Shown here: positions 28,248 through 36,179 of the stretch, piece after piece | Numbering within the stretch: position 1 is the stretch's first letter | Layout of the letters: each line of letters begins with the position of its first letter | NCBI GenBank assembly: GCA_029975215.1 | Contig: JARKPO010000035.1 | Coordinates: forward strand, 186,001 to 250,000 | Direction of reading: 5' to 3' | Origin: Levilinea sp. | GTDB lineage: Bacteria; Chloroflexota; Anaerolineae; Anaerolineales; Anaerolineaceae | Length of the DNA stretch: 64,000 nucleotides | Notes under the pieces: generated by a model | Databases searched by the model: none | What the model saw: the letters and a program-made list of their open reading frames with translations, nothing else | What the model was told of the DNA's origin: nothing | Position numbers and translations under genes: made by a program

Positions 28248-31200
28248 TTATCCGTTTTTCCCCGCCTCAGGCTGAACATACGGCACTTCCAGATAGAAGG
28301 TGCTGCCCTTGCCCAGCTGACTTTCCACCCATACCCGCCCGTGATGGCGCTCCGCAATCGAACGTACAATCGCCAGCCCCAGTCCTGTACCCCGCTGTTG
28401 GTAGGCCTCTCTTCGGCGGCTGCGGTAAAACTTCTCAAACATATGCGGCAAATCCAACGGCGCAATCCCAATGCCGGTATCTGTCACCTCAAATACCACG
28501 GTCTGCGCCCGCAGCCTCAGCCGCACGCTCACCTTGCCGTCTACCGGCGTGTATTTGATGGCGTTGTCTACCAGGTTGTAGACGGCCTGTTCCAACAACG
28601 CTTTGTCGGCCTTCAGCAGGTCCACCTGCGTCCCTTCCGGCCGCTCCAGCACCAGCGAGATGCTCTTGTTGTCCGCCTGCGGCTGCAAGGCTTCCACCAC
28701 GTGCGAGGCGATGCCCCAGGCCGTCACCGGCTCAATTTGCAGCCCAATTCCCGCATCAATCCGTCCCAAATCCAACAAATTGCCTACCAGGCGGCTCATG
28801 CTTTCCACGCCGGAGATGATCTTGGCCACATATTCTTTCTGCTGCGCGTTGAGTTCGCCCACCATTTGCATCATGGTGGCATACCCGCGCATCAGGGTCA
28901 GCGGTGAGCGCAGGTCGTGGCTGACGGTGGAGACAAAATCGGTCTTGAGCGTGTCCAGTTCTTTGTAATGGGTGATATCGCGCAGGATGGCGATGCGCCC
29001 CACCGGCACACCCTCCGACGCCACGGGCGACACACTGGCCGAATAGATCCGCCCATTGGGCAACGAAATCTCGCGCGAGGCCACTCGCTGTTCCAAAGGT
29101 CCGCTCAACAAATCCAGTAAATCTGGATGGATCACAACTTCTTTAACCGGCTTGCCCGGAGTCGGCGAAACCAGCAGCCCCGCCAGTTGCAAAGCCGCCG
29201 GATTCAAAAGCTGTAAACAATTGTGTTCGTCAATCACCAGCACCGGATCCGGCGTGGAAGACAGCACCGCCTCCAGGCGTTGGCGGCCAATTTCCGCCGT
29301 GGCATACAGCCGCGCGTTAGCCGCTGCCAACGCTGCCTGCCCCGCCAGGGTGCTCAGGAAACGGATTTCCTCTTCGGTAAAGGTGTGCGCAGCCTCATAC
29401 GCCACCCACAGCGCACCGTAGTACAGCCCTTCATGGTGCAGTGCCAGAGCAATCAATGCCCCAGGTTGGGCTGTGCTCTGCGGCAGATTAAACCGCCGCA
29501 CTCGCTGCATGTTGGCCACGGAGATGACATCCTGCTGGCGAGCCATCTCAAAAATCGGCTCATCTAAACCTGCATACAGCTCCGCCGAAGGGCCAACCCC
29601 CACCCCTACCGGATGAGTGGATTGCAAATCCAGTGAGGCTTCGCGGATCAAAATCACCCTCGCCGCGCAGGCGCTGCCGCGCAGAGCTGCCTTCAAAATG
29701 GGCGTCACCGCATGGCTGGCTTCCAGGCTGGCTGCCACCCCCTGACTCACCTGCAGCAGCCGGTTGAGTTCTTCCAGGCGCGCCTGCAGTGAAACGCGCA
29801 TCTGTTCAAAGGCGCGGCTGACTTGCCCGATCTCATCTACCCCCTGTACCTGAACGGGATGATCCAGCTGCCCCTGAGCAATGCGCCCTGCCTCCTGCGC
29901 CAGATGATGCATAGAACCCACCACTCGGCCCAGGCTGAATCGCAGCGAGAAGACCACCAAAAGCACCACCGCCACCAGTACACCCAGCAGGGGGAAAGCA
30001 ATGGAGAGGGCCAGCTCCTGTGCATGCGAGGCCGGAACCGCCAGCAAAATTGCCCACGGACGGCCCACCATCGGCTGGTAATACACATACTGCCGGTCGC
30101 CTTGTGCCGAAAGGTCTTCGTAGAAATTTCGCCCATCCGGCGAAACCTGTCCCTTGTAGGCCGTCATCACCAGGCTCGAAAGCGGATGGTAGAGGATGCG
30201 GTTATTTTCATCCAAAACCACCCCCTCTCCACCGATGGAACGAATCGTCTCCAGGGCTTGAATGGCGGGTTGGGTAAACGGGTTTGAATTCAGGTCTGTG
30301 CGCCCCAAAAGCACCCCGCGCGTCGTGCCGTCCTCGGCTCGCACAGCCGCCAGGAAAGTGATTTGCGCTGTGCTTTCCCCTTCCCAAGGGGCAATCGTGT
30401 AGGTCTGAACCAGGACGCCATTCAGCGCCAGTTGAATGCCAGCCAGTTCCTCACGCGTGGCGACCAGTTGGCCGAAATCGTTCAGCGGATAGCCCCCCAA
30501 GGGCTGCCCATTCCCGTCCAAGAGGTATAACTGCCGGAAATAAGGAACTGCGCGCAGCCGTCGAGCCAGAGCGCTATGCAGTTCTTCCCCACGCAGATCC
30601 AGCAGTTCTTCATCCGCCAGGGTTAAAATCAGGTTTTGGCCAGATTCCAGAAAATAAGGCAGGCTCTCCGAAGCCACCCGTGCCGTGCTTTCCAACTGCT
30701 GCCGCACCATTCGCTGTGCCGCCGCCCCAGCCACCCACCAGTCGGTCAACACCATCACCAGAAACAAAACCCCCGCCCACGGCAGCGTGGTGTACAAAAA
30801 ACGGGTTTGCAGGCTGGTGTCCGCCGGAGAGGGCCGCAGCGTATCCTGACGTCCCCAGCCCTTGCGCCACACCAGGGCGGCTAACTCGGCCACCACCCCG
30901 CCGAATACTACTTCCAGGCAACGCGCGCCAATCAGCGGCCAGGTTTGGGTCAACGCGTAATCCAGCCGCGCCGCTATCGAACCGCCGGTGATGAACAAGG
31001 CTGTGGTCAAATACAGGGGAACGCTTACCCCCGCCAGCGCCAGAGCGGCGATGAAGGGGTGGCGCAGGACCTGATAGGTGCGTGATGCGTACCGTTGGCG
31101 GGTAAGCAGGCTGAAGATCAGGGCAGACGCAGCCAGCTCCAGCATCGTGAAGGCGTGATGCGTGCCCCAAATGCCTGCCAGCAGTCCGTTGAACCCGCCC

Positions 31201-31547
31201 ACCAGCACCGCCGCCCACGGCCCAATCCACCCCGCTGCCAACATCCACGGAATTGCCTGAAAGAACATCCAATACGGGGCGCTGCTCTCCACCGGGATAC
31301 CGGGGATGGGCAAAACGTTTTCAGATGACAGGCGCACGCCAAAAAACAGGCTGGTGAAAATGGTTGCCACCCCCAAAATCACCAGGAACATCCACTTGCG
31401 CACCGGAGTGAACGGGGAAGGTTCCCAGTTTCGCCACAACCCAATCACAATCAGAAGCGCAAGCAAAAACCACCCCAACCAGCCCAGGAGGTTATAAGGC
31501 AGGTCAAGGCGCGCCTGTGCATTCAGCAATGTGAGCAGAAATTGCAT
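28248..31547 (-). CDS. Large membrane sensor histidine kinase (TM/Cache-HAMP-GAF-PAS-HisKA-HATPase)
   Basis: The 1099-residue protein begins with about six to seven spans (to about 240), then an extracytoplasmic Cache-like sensor region flanked by spans (about 260-530). A HAMP linker follows (LGRVVGSMHHLAQEAGRI), then a GAF domain (about 590-730) and a PAS domain (about 740-850, STPDPVLVIDEHN). The HisKA domain has phosphoacceptor His877 in VSHDLRSPL, and the ATPase has NLVDNAIKYT, DTGIGIA and GTGLGLAIV. It should autophosphorylate and signal through a response regulator, none of which is encoded nearby. AAGGAT seven bases upstream selects the ATG at 31547. It lies between the C69 peptidase and rpoC on the same strand but has its own promoter. 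Confidence 0.9.
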   Translation of the reverse strand: MQFLLTLLNAQARLDLPYNLLGWLGWFLLALLIVIGLWRNWEPSPFTPVRKWMFLVILGVATIFTSLFFGVRLSSENVLPIPGIPVESSAPYWMFFQAIPWMLAAGWIGPWAAVLVGGFNGLLAGIWGTHHAFTMLELAASALIFSLLTRQRYASRTYQVLRHPFIAALALAGVSVPLYLTTALFITGGSIAARLDYALTQTWPLIGARCLEVVFGGVVAELAALVWRKGWGRQDTLRPSPADTSLQTRFLYTTLPWAGVLFLVMVLTDWWVAGAAAQRMVRQQLESTARVASESLPYFLESGQNLILTLADEELLDLRGEELHSALARRLRAVPYFRQLYLLDGNGQPLGGYPLNDFGQLVATREELAGIQLALNGVLVQTYTIAPWEGESTAQITFLAAVRAEDGTTRGVLLGRTDLNSNPFTQPAIQALETIRSIGGEGVVLDENNRILYHPLSSLVMTAYKGQVSPDGRNFYEDLSAQGDRQYVYYQPMVGRPWAILLAVPASHAQELALSIAFPLLGVLVAVVLLVVFSLRFSLGRVVGSMHHLAQEAGRIAQGQLDHPVQVQGVDEIGQVSRAFEQMRVSLQARLEELNRLLQVSQGVAASLEASHAVTPILKAALRGSACAARVILIREASLDLQSTHPVGVGVGPSAELYAGLDEPIFEMARQQDVISVANMQRVRRFNLPQSTAQPGALIALALHHEGLYYGALWVAYEAAHTFTEEEIRFLSTLAGQAALAAANARLYATAEIGRQRLEAVLSSTPDPVLVIDEHNCLQLLNPAALQLAGLLVSPTPGKPVKEVVIHPDLLDLLSGPLEQRVASREISLPNGRIYSASVSPVASEGVPVGRIAILRDITHYKELDTLKTDFVSTVSHDLRSPLTLMRGYATMMQMVGELNAQQKEYVAKIISGVESMSRLVGNLLDLGRIDAGIGLQIEPVTAWGIASHVVEALQPQADNKSISLVLERPEGTQVDLLKADKALLEQAVYNLVDNAIKYTPVDGKVSVRLRLRAQTVVFEVTDTGIGIAPLDLPHMFEKFYRSRRREAYQQRGTGLGLAIVRSIAERHHGRVWVESQLGKGSTFYLEVPYVQPEAGKNG

Positions 31548-31609
31548 GCGGTCATCCTTGCAAGTATTGTGCCAGCCTGTGGACAACCTGGCTGTGGCCC
31601 GATGAACTG

Positions 31610-31618
31610 ATTATAGCA
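31610..31618 (-). promoter_or_regulatory. Extended -10 promoter of the sensor kinase gene
   Basis: TGCTATAAT on the minus strand lies 63 bases before the kinase start codon, in the 106-base gap after the C69 peptidase gene. It is identical over nine bases to the rpoC promoter -10. No clear -35 is present. Confidence 0.6.
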
Positions 31619-31653
31619 TTTCTGCCGCAAGTAAGCTGCGTTTTCCCCCTACC

Positions 31654-32970
31654 TCATTTCCGTTCTTTCCAACCCGCCTGGCGGTTAAACCCCGCCCAGG
31701 CTCGCCGGTACAGCCACGACGGCCGCTGCGTCACCGGCTGCTGCTGCACCGCCCGCAGCCAATCTTCCCGCGCAGCCTGCGCCTCGCGCAAACAATCCGC
31801 GCTCACCGTTCGCCGAGCCTCTCGGTCGGCGCCCACGGCGGCAGCTCGCCGCACAAAATCCGCTTCCAAAGCGTCCCGCTGAGCCTGATAAACTCCCAGG
31901 CGCTCCTGATACCCCATCAGCACCTGACGGTGCAAGTCTTCGTGCCGCCAAAAATAGCTGCGGTCATCTGCATTGGCGCTGGGCACAGGGCCAAAATCAG
32001 GCAGTCCCGCTTCCATCCACACCGGGATAAAGATCCCCGTGCAGGGGGCAGCGCTGCCCGTCACCCAATGCACCGGCTGATCACCCAATTCCGCCACCCA
32101 CGAAGCCACCGTCTGGCTGTTGCGCACCGGGCCAAACCCCGCGTGCATACACACATCTGCACCCAGCAGTCCGCGGTCTGGGCCGCTGCTGCCGTGGCTG
32201 CGCAGAATGGCCATCATGCTGGCCGCCGTTAAGCGCCCTGCGTCGGCTTGCAGCGCACCCACCGTGCAGCTTTGCCGCCGGCGCGAATCGCTCAGCGGGG
32301 TGTACAGGGCGTCGGCGTAGCAGCGCGCCAGGTCAAAATCCGTTCTACCGCGCGCCCAACCCTTCTGCACCGCCGTCTCCACCAGCCCCGGCGATGCCAG
32401 ATCCCACTCACCTCCCAGGGTATAGCCGTTGGAAATGGAAGCCACCCCCACCACCTTCTTGGCCGCCCACAGGCGGTCCACTGTTTCCAGCACCCAGGCC
32501 TCATGCGCGTCGGCGATCAAAAAGCTGTTGTGGTAATAAAACGCGTGGGTCAGGCCGCAGTTGCCGCCCTGTCCGTAGGTCTCCAGCAGCTGCGTGATCA
32601 CCTCCAGCGCCTCTTGGGCGCTGCTTCCGCGCTCCAAACCCAGCCGCAGCAAATCCATGCCCAGCAGGGCTGGCTTCTGATTGGGCGGAATCTTGGAAAA
32701 CACAGCTTCATTGCCAATCACCACCCCATGCTCGTTGGCCCCCATCTCCGCCCCCCACATCCAAAACGGCTGACTTAACAGCACCGCGTGGGTGTGAGCT
32801 GCCTGCGGAATTTCTATGTACGTGCAGCGCAAACGGCTGCCGCTGGGGTGATCCGCCGCTGGAACCAAAACCAGGGACTGCGCCTCATTGGGTTCGCGGT
32901 CGCTGTTCTTGGCAAACAGCATCTTGCCGTTGGCGGTCACTTCGGGGGTTGCAACCAGGGTGTCGCACAT
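31654..32970 (-). CDS. C69 family dipeptidase/secernin-like Ntn hydrolase
   Basis: The 438-residue protein starts MCDTLVATPE, which after loss of Met1 would expose Cys2 as the nucleophile of an N-terminal nucleophile hydrolase. FAKNSDREPNEAQ, GANEHGVVIGNEAV and VGVASISNGYTLGGEWD are also typical of the C69 dipeptidase/secernin family. It probably cleaves dipeptides or amides in the cytoplasm. The start lies four bases after the cmk stop with GAGG at the junction, so translation is coupled. It is the last gene of the twelve-gene minus-strand run headed by lepA. Its link to the surface-glycan genes is unclear. Confidence 0.85.
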   Translation of the reverse strand: MCDTLVATPEVTANGKMLFAKNSDREPNEAQSLVLVPAADHPSGSRLRCTYIEIPQAAHTHAVLLSQPFWMWGAEMGANEHGVVIGNEAVFSKIPPNQKPALLGMDLLRLGLERGSSAQEALEVITQLLETYGQGGNCGLTHAFYYHNSFLIADAHEAWVLETVDRLWAAKKVVGVASISNGYTLGGEWDLASPGLVETAVQKGWARGRTDFDLARCYADALYTPLSDSRRRQSCTVGALQADAGRLTAASMMAILRSHGSSGPDRGLLGADVCMHAGFGPVRNSQTVASWVAELGDQPVHWVTGSAAPCTGIFIPVWMEAGLPDFGPVPSANADDRSYFWRHEDLHRQVLMGYQERLGVYQAQRDALEADFVRRAAAVGADREARRTVSADCLREAQAAREDWLRAVQQQPVTQRPSWLYRRAWAGFNRQAGWKERK

Positions 32971-32973
32971 GAT

Positions 32974-33654
32974 TTACCTCGCTTTGACAAGAGCCTGAAT
33001 CTTCTCCAAGACTTGCTCAATGCTCAAACCGTCGGTGGAGACAATCACGGCGTCTTCTGCCGGACGCAGCGGCGCCACCTTGCGGGTGGAATCAATCTCA
33101 TCCCGCCGCCGCATGGAGGCCAGAATCGCTTCGTAATCAGCCTCTTCGCCGCGCTGGCGCACCTCATCATACCGCCGCCGCGCGCGCTCTTCCACCGAAG
33201 CGTCCATATACACCTTCAAATCCGCATCGGGCAGCACCACCGTGCCGATATCCCGCCCCACCATCACCACTTTACCCCGCTTCCCAATCCTGCGCTGCTG
33301 TTCTGTCATGGCTACGCGCACACCAGGATACGCTGACACCACCGATACGTTGGCGTCCACCTCTGGCGCGCGAATCTCCCAGGTGATGTCCACCCCGTCC
33401 AGCAAAATGTCGCTCTTGCGTCCGTCCGGCTGGCTGGCCTCGCGCACATCAATGTGCACCGTCTCGGCCAGGTGGGTCACTGCCTGCTCATCATTCACCA
33501 CACCCAACCGCCGCAGTGCCGCCAACGTCACCGCCCGATACATCACGCCTGTGTCAAAATACAGATACCCCAGGGACCGCGCCAACAGTTCCGCAATCGT
33601 TGATTTTCCCGAAGCCGCTGGGCCGTCCACCGCAATGGTTTGTGGGATTGGCAT
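32974..33654 (-). CDS. cmk: Cytidylate kinase
   Basis: The 226-residue product is a (d)CMP kinase making CDP/dCDP from CMP/dCMP and ATP. It has Walker A GPAASGKST at 11-19, LYFDTGVMYRAVT, the CMP-binding EIRAPEVDANVS, GRDIGTVVLPDADLK and the LID region RRRYDEVRQRG. Length is normal. AAAGGG lies eight bases upstream of the ATG. Cmk and PlsC are adjacent, as in many bacteria (for example cmk-plsC in Bacillus relatives); CMP recycling matches the CDP-linked lipid precursors made from PlsC products. Confidence 0.95.
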   Translation of the reverse strand: MPIPQTIAVDGPAASGKSTIAELLARSLGYLYFDTGVMYRAVTLAALRRLGVVNDEQAVTHLAETVHIDVREASQPDGRKSDILLDGVDITWEIRAPEVDANVSVVSAYPGVRVAMTEQQRRIGKRGKVVMVGRDIGTVVLPDADLKVYMDASVEERARRRYDEVRQRGEEADYEAILASMRRRDEIDSTRKVAPLRPAEDAVIVSTDGLSIEQVLEKIQALVKAR

Positions 33655-33673
33655 TTCCGTGTCCCTTTCCTGT

Positions 33674-34390
33674 CTAATGTTCAGTACTCGCCTGGCCCGA
33701 AAGCAAGCCCTCGGCCATTTCTGTATAAAACCCGCGTTCCTCCAGCGGCAGCAAAGCAGCGATGTGCGCCATCACCACATCCACCCGGCGCTGCATAGCC
33801 GCCTTATCACGGCCGTCCACCGCGGCGCTCTCCAGCGCGCGCCCAATGCGCATGACCACCCGCGGCCTTTCGCCTGCGCGCAGCTTGCGCATAAACTCCA
33901 GTGTGCTGCCCGTGATGGCCACCGGCACCACCGGCACGGCCGCCTGGCTCAAAATCCACCCCAGTCCCAGCCGCCCTTGCAGCAGCCCCAAACCGCTGTT
34001 GACTCGCCCCTCTGGCGCAATCATCAGCCGCGCCCCCGCCCGCAGGGCCGCCAACGTGTTTTCCAGCGCCCGCCGGTCGTATTGCTCGCGGTGAATGGGA
34101 ATGCCGCCGTACAGCCGCACCCACATCTTGCGCCCCTTCTCCTGCCACAGATCTGCCTCAGCTAAAACCTCTGGCGCTGCAGGCCAATGAGTGATCAAAA
34201 AGGGCGGGTCAAAAATCGAGCTGTGATTGAAAGCGATCAAATACGGCCCGCGCGGCGGCACGTTCTCCAAACCGTACACTTCAGGCCGCACCAGCAGCCA
34301 GTAAGCCAACCGCCCCACCCCGCGAACCAATCCGCGCGCCGCAGCACGCACCGCAGAGAGCGAATAAACAGCTGGTGCAGCCGCCTCCAT
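33674..34390 (-). CDS. plsC: 1-acyl-glycerol-3-phosphate acyltransferase
   Basis: The 238-residue product carries the PlsC acyltransferase motifs: NHSSIFDPP (HX4D, catalytic His and Asp), GGIPIHREQYD with the arginine of motif II, and IAPEGRVNSG (motif III) plus PVVPVAITG. It should acylate lysophosphatidic acid, a step in phospholipid synthesis at the membrane. The start at 34390 lies just after the stop of the GT-C gene and is followed by a hydrophobic helix (RLAYWLLVRP). A weak ribosome site suggests coupling. The frame continues upstream but there it overlaps the GT-C gene. It is in the run with cmk. Confidence 0.87.
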   Translation of the reverse strand: MEAAAPAVYSLSAVRAAARGLVRGVGRLAYWLLVRPEVYGLENVPPRGPYLIAFNHSSIFDPPFLITHWPAAPEVLAEADLWQEKGRKMWVRLYGGIPIHREQYDRRALENTLAALRAGARLMIAPEGRVNSGLGLLQGRLGLGWILSQAAVPVVPVAITGSTLEFMRKLRAGERPRVVMRIGRALESAAVDGRDKAAMQRRVDVVMAHIAALLPLEERGFYTEMAEGLLSGQASTEH

Positions 34391-34395
34391 AGACT

Positions 34396-36165
34396 TTAAG
34401 GCACCGCTTCTTGCGGCGCAAGCACCGGGCCTGTATCTTTCGGCGCTTCCGCTGCTGGTCCGGTCCCCTGACCGCCCGCAAACAGATCCGAGCGCGCCCA
34501 CAAGAACAAGGCTTCCTGCTGCGTGGGGGCTTCACGGGTGATCAACCAGCGCACCCATTCATCCCCGTAGAGCAAGCTCCACGGTACGCTGGATTGCAGC
34601 ACAAAATCCTGACCGGTGTAGGCCGAGGGCAGAGTCAGCGGCTGACTATTGTTTGTGAACACCACCGCCGGGGTACCGTCCACCGCCAGTGCATTGACAT
34701 ACCGCACCTGAGTGAAATCGCGCAGCAGCCAGCGAAGCGACGGTGAGGTATTGTCCTCCACCACCATCTCAATTCCGCTGCGTGAACGTACATTCCATTC
34801 AGAGAGGTCGCCCAGCGTGCTGCGGATCAAATCTCCATCCGTAATCAAAGGGCTGCTCAGCCATAAATTGGTCTCAGGGTGTTTGGAAAGACCCGCCGAA
34901 TGCCAGGCCGCGCTGCCCGTCCACACCAACAGAGCCGCCAGCACCGCCCCCACAAAGCCGCGCAATCCCGCGCGCCGCGACCAACCCACCCCAATCATGA
35001 TCGAAATCACCACAAACAGCACAAAGGATATAACGATGCTCAAGGTGCGCAACGTCGTCGGGTCCAGCGAGTTCAAGCCGCCGGAACCGGTCACTGCCTG
35101 ATCTTGCACCAGGTTCAGCCCAACCACATTCAGCCAGGCGAATCCAATCAAAGTGAAGCCCAACACGGCCTGCCCGATCGAGACCAATCCGTGTTCATCC
35201 TCCCCTTCGAACAGGCGGCAAACTTCCCTTGCTGCCAGCGCCCACAAAGGAACCGTCACCCACACCCAATCCGTCACCTGCCGCGCCGGGTACAGCAGCA
35301 CAATCACCAGGGCCGCCGCAAACCAGCGCCCCAACAGATCGTCCAGCGCATCCTTACGCCATCTGCCGTGCAGAAGCCCCACCCAACCCAATATCAGCGG
35401 CAGAGTTTCCATCAACACTAACGCCAGCACCATCTGGTTCAGCGGTGAGCCGCCGCCAAACTTCCATCCGCTCCAAAAAACCAGGAAGCTGTTGACCCAG
35501 GCGCTCAACCCCATCGGCTGCAGCATAAACAGCGTGCCGAAGCCCACCAGCCCCACCGCCAGCCAGGGAAAAAATGTCAGCCGCAGCCGGGGATCCGCGG
35601 GGGATAATTCAGCCTTCCGGTTGACCCAGCGGCTCCACAGCCACACCAGCGCCCCCACCAACAGGCCCAGCCAGGCCGCAGGCCCGCCCAACAGGGCCGT
35701 GCCCGCCAGAACGCCCGCCGGGGCAGGTTTGCCCGCCGCCAGCAAGGCCAGAGCCAGCAGTCCCAGCGACACGCTGAAGATGCCGCCCTCCGCCGTGCGC
35801 GAAAGCGCCAGCAGTGCAGGGTCCACCGCCAGGGCAAACGCCAAAATCACCGCCGGAACCCGCCCCAAACGCTCGCGCAGGAACCAGGGCGCCAGCACCA
35901 ACAGGCTGCCCGCCAAAGCCGGCCAAAGCCGCGCCAGGAATTCATTCGCACCGCCCAGGAAGAAGTTCACCAGGGTCAGCAGCAAATACCCCGGCTGCGG
36001 CCCCATCACCGTGGGCACACCGCGGGCCAGATCCCAGGCTTGCAGCGCCAGGGCCGCCTCATTTTCTGTGAAGGCCGTCTGTCCCAAGAGCACCAGGCGC
36101 AGGCCCAGCCCTACCCCCAGCGCGGCCACATACATACCTTTTTCTCGTGTCATCGCCAGCTTCAT
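34396..36165 (-). CDS. GT-C type membrane glycosyltransferase (ArnT/PMT superfamily)
   Basis: The roughly 589-residue protein has about twelve hydrophobic spans, an early acidic motif FTENEAALA (residues 32-40) in the first external loop where GT-C enzymes keep catalytic Asp/Glu, and a C-terminal extracytoplasmic domain with a Pro-rich tail. It resembles dolichol/polyprenyl-phosphate-sugar mannosyltransferases. The acceptor and sugar are unknown. I use the ATG at 36165; a GTG at 36174 is in frame but only two bases from AAGGA. It lies five bases after the DUF2298 gene stop and is followed by plsC, so it belongs to the same directon. Direct membership of GT39 or GT83 cannot be settled by eye. 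Confidence 0.78.
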   Translation of the reverse strand: MKLAMTREKGMYVAALGVGLGLRLVLLGQTAFTENEAALALQAWDLARGVPTVMGPQPGYLLLTLVNFFLGGANEFLARLWPALAGSLLVLAPWFLRERLGRVPAVILAFALAVDPALLALSRTAEGGIFSVSLGLLALALLAAGKPAPAGVLAGTALLGGPAAWLGLLVGALVWLWSRWVNRKAELSPADPRLRLTFFPWLAVGLVGFGTLFMLQPMGLSAWVNSFLVFWSGWKFGGGSPLNQMVLALVLMETLPLILGWVGLLHGRWRKDALDDLLGRWFAAALVIVLLYPARQVTDWVWVTVPLWALAAREVCRLFEGEDEHGLVSIGQAVLGFTLIGFAWLNVVGLNLVQDQAVTGSGGLNSLDPTTLRTLSIVISFVLFVVISIMIGVGWSRRAGLRGFVGAVLAALLVWTGSAAWHSAGLSKHPETNLWLSSPLITDGDLIRSTLGDLSEWNVRSRSGIEMVVEDNTSPSLRWLLRDFTQVRYVNALAVDGTPAVVFTNNSQPLTLPSAYTGQDFVLQSSVPWSLLYGDEWVRWLITREAPTQQEALFLWARSDLFAGGQGTGPAAEAPKDTGPVLAPQEAVP

Positions 36166-36179
36166 CGTATCCACAATCC

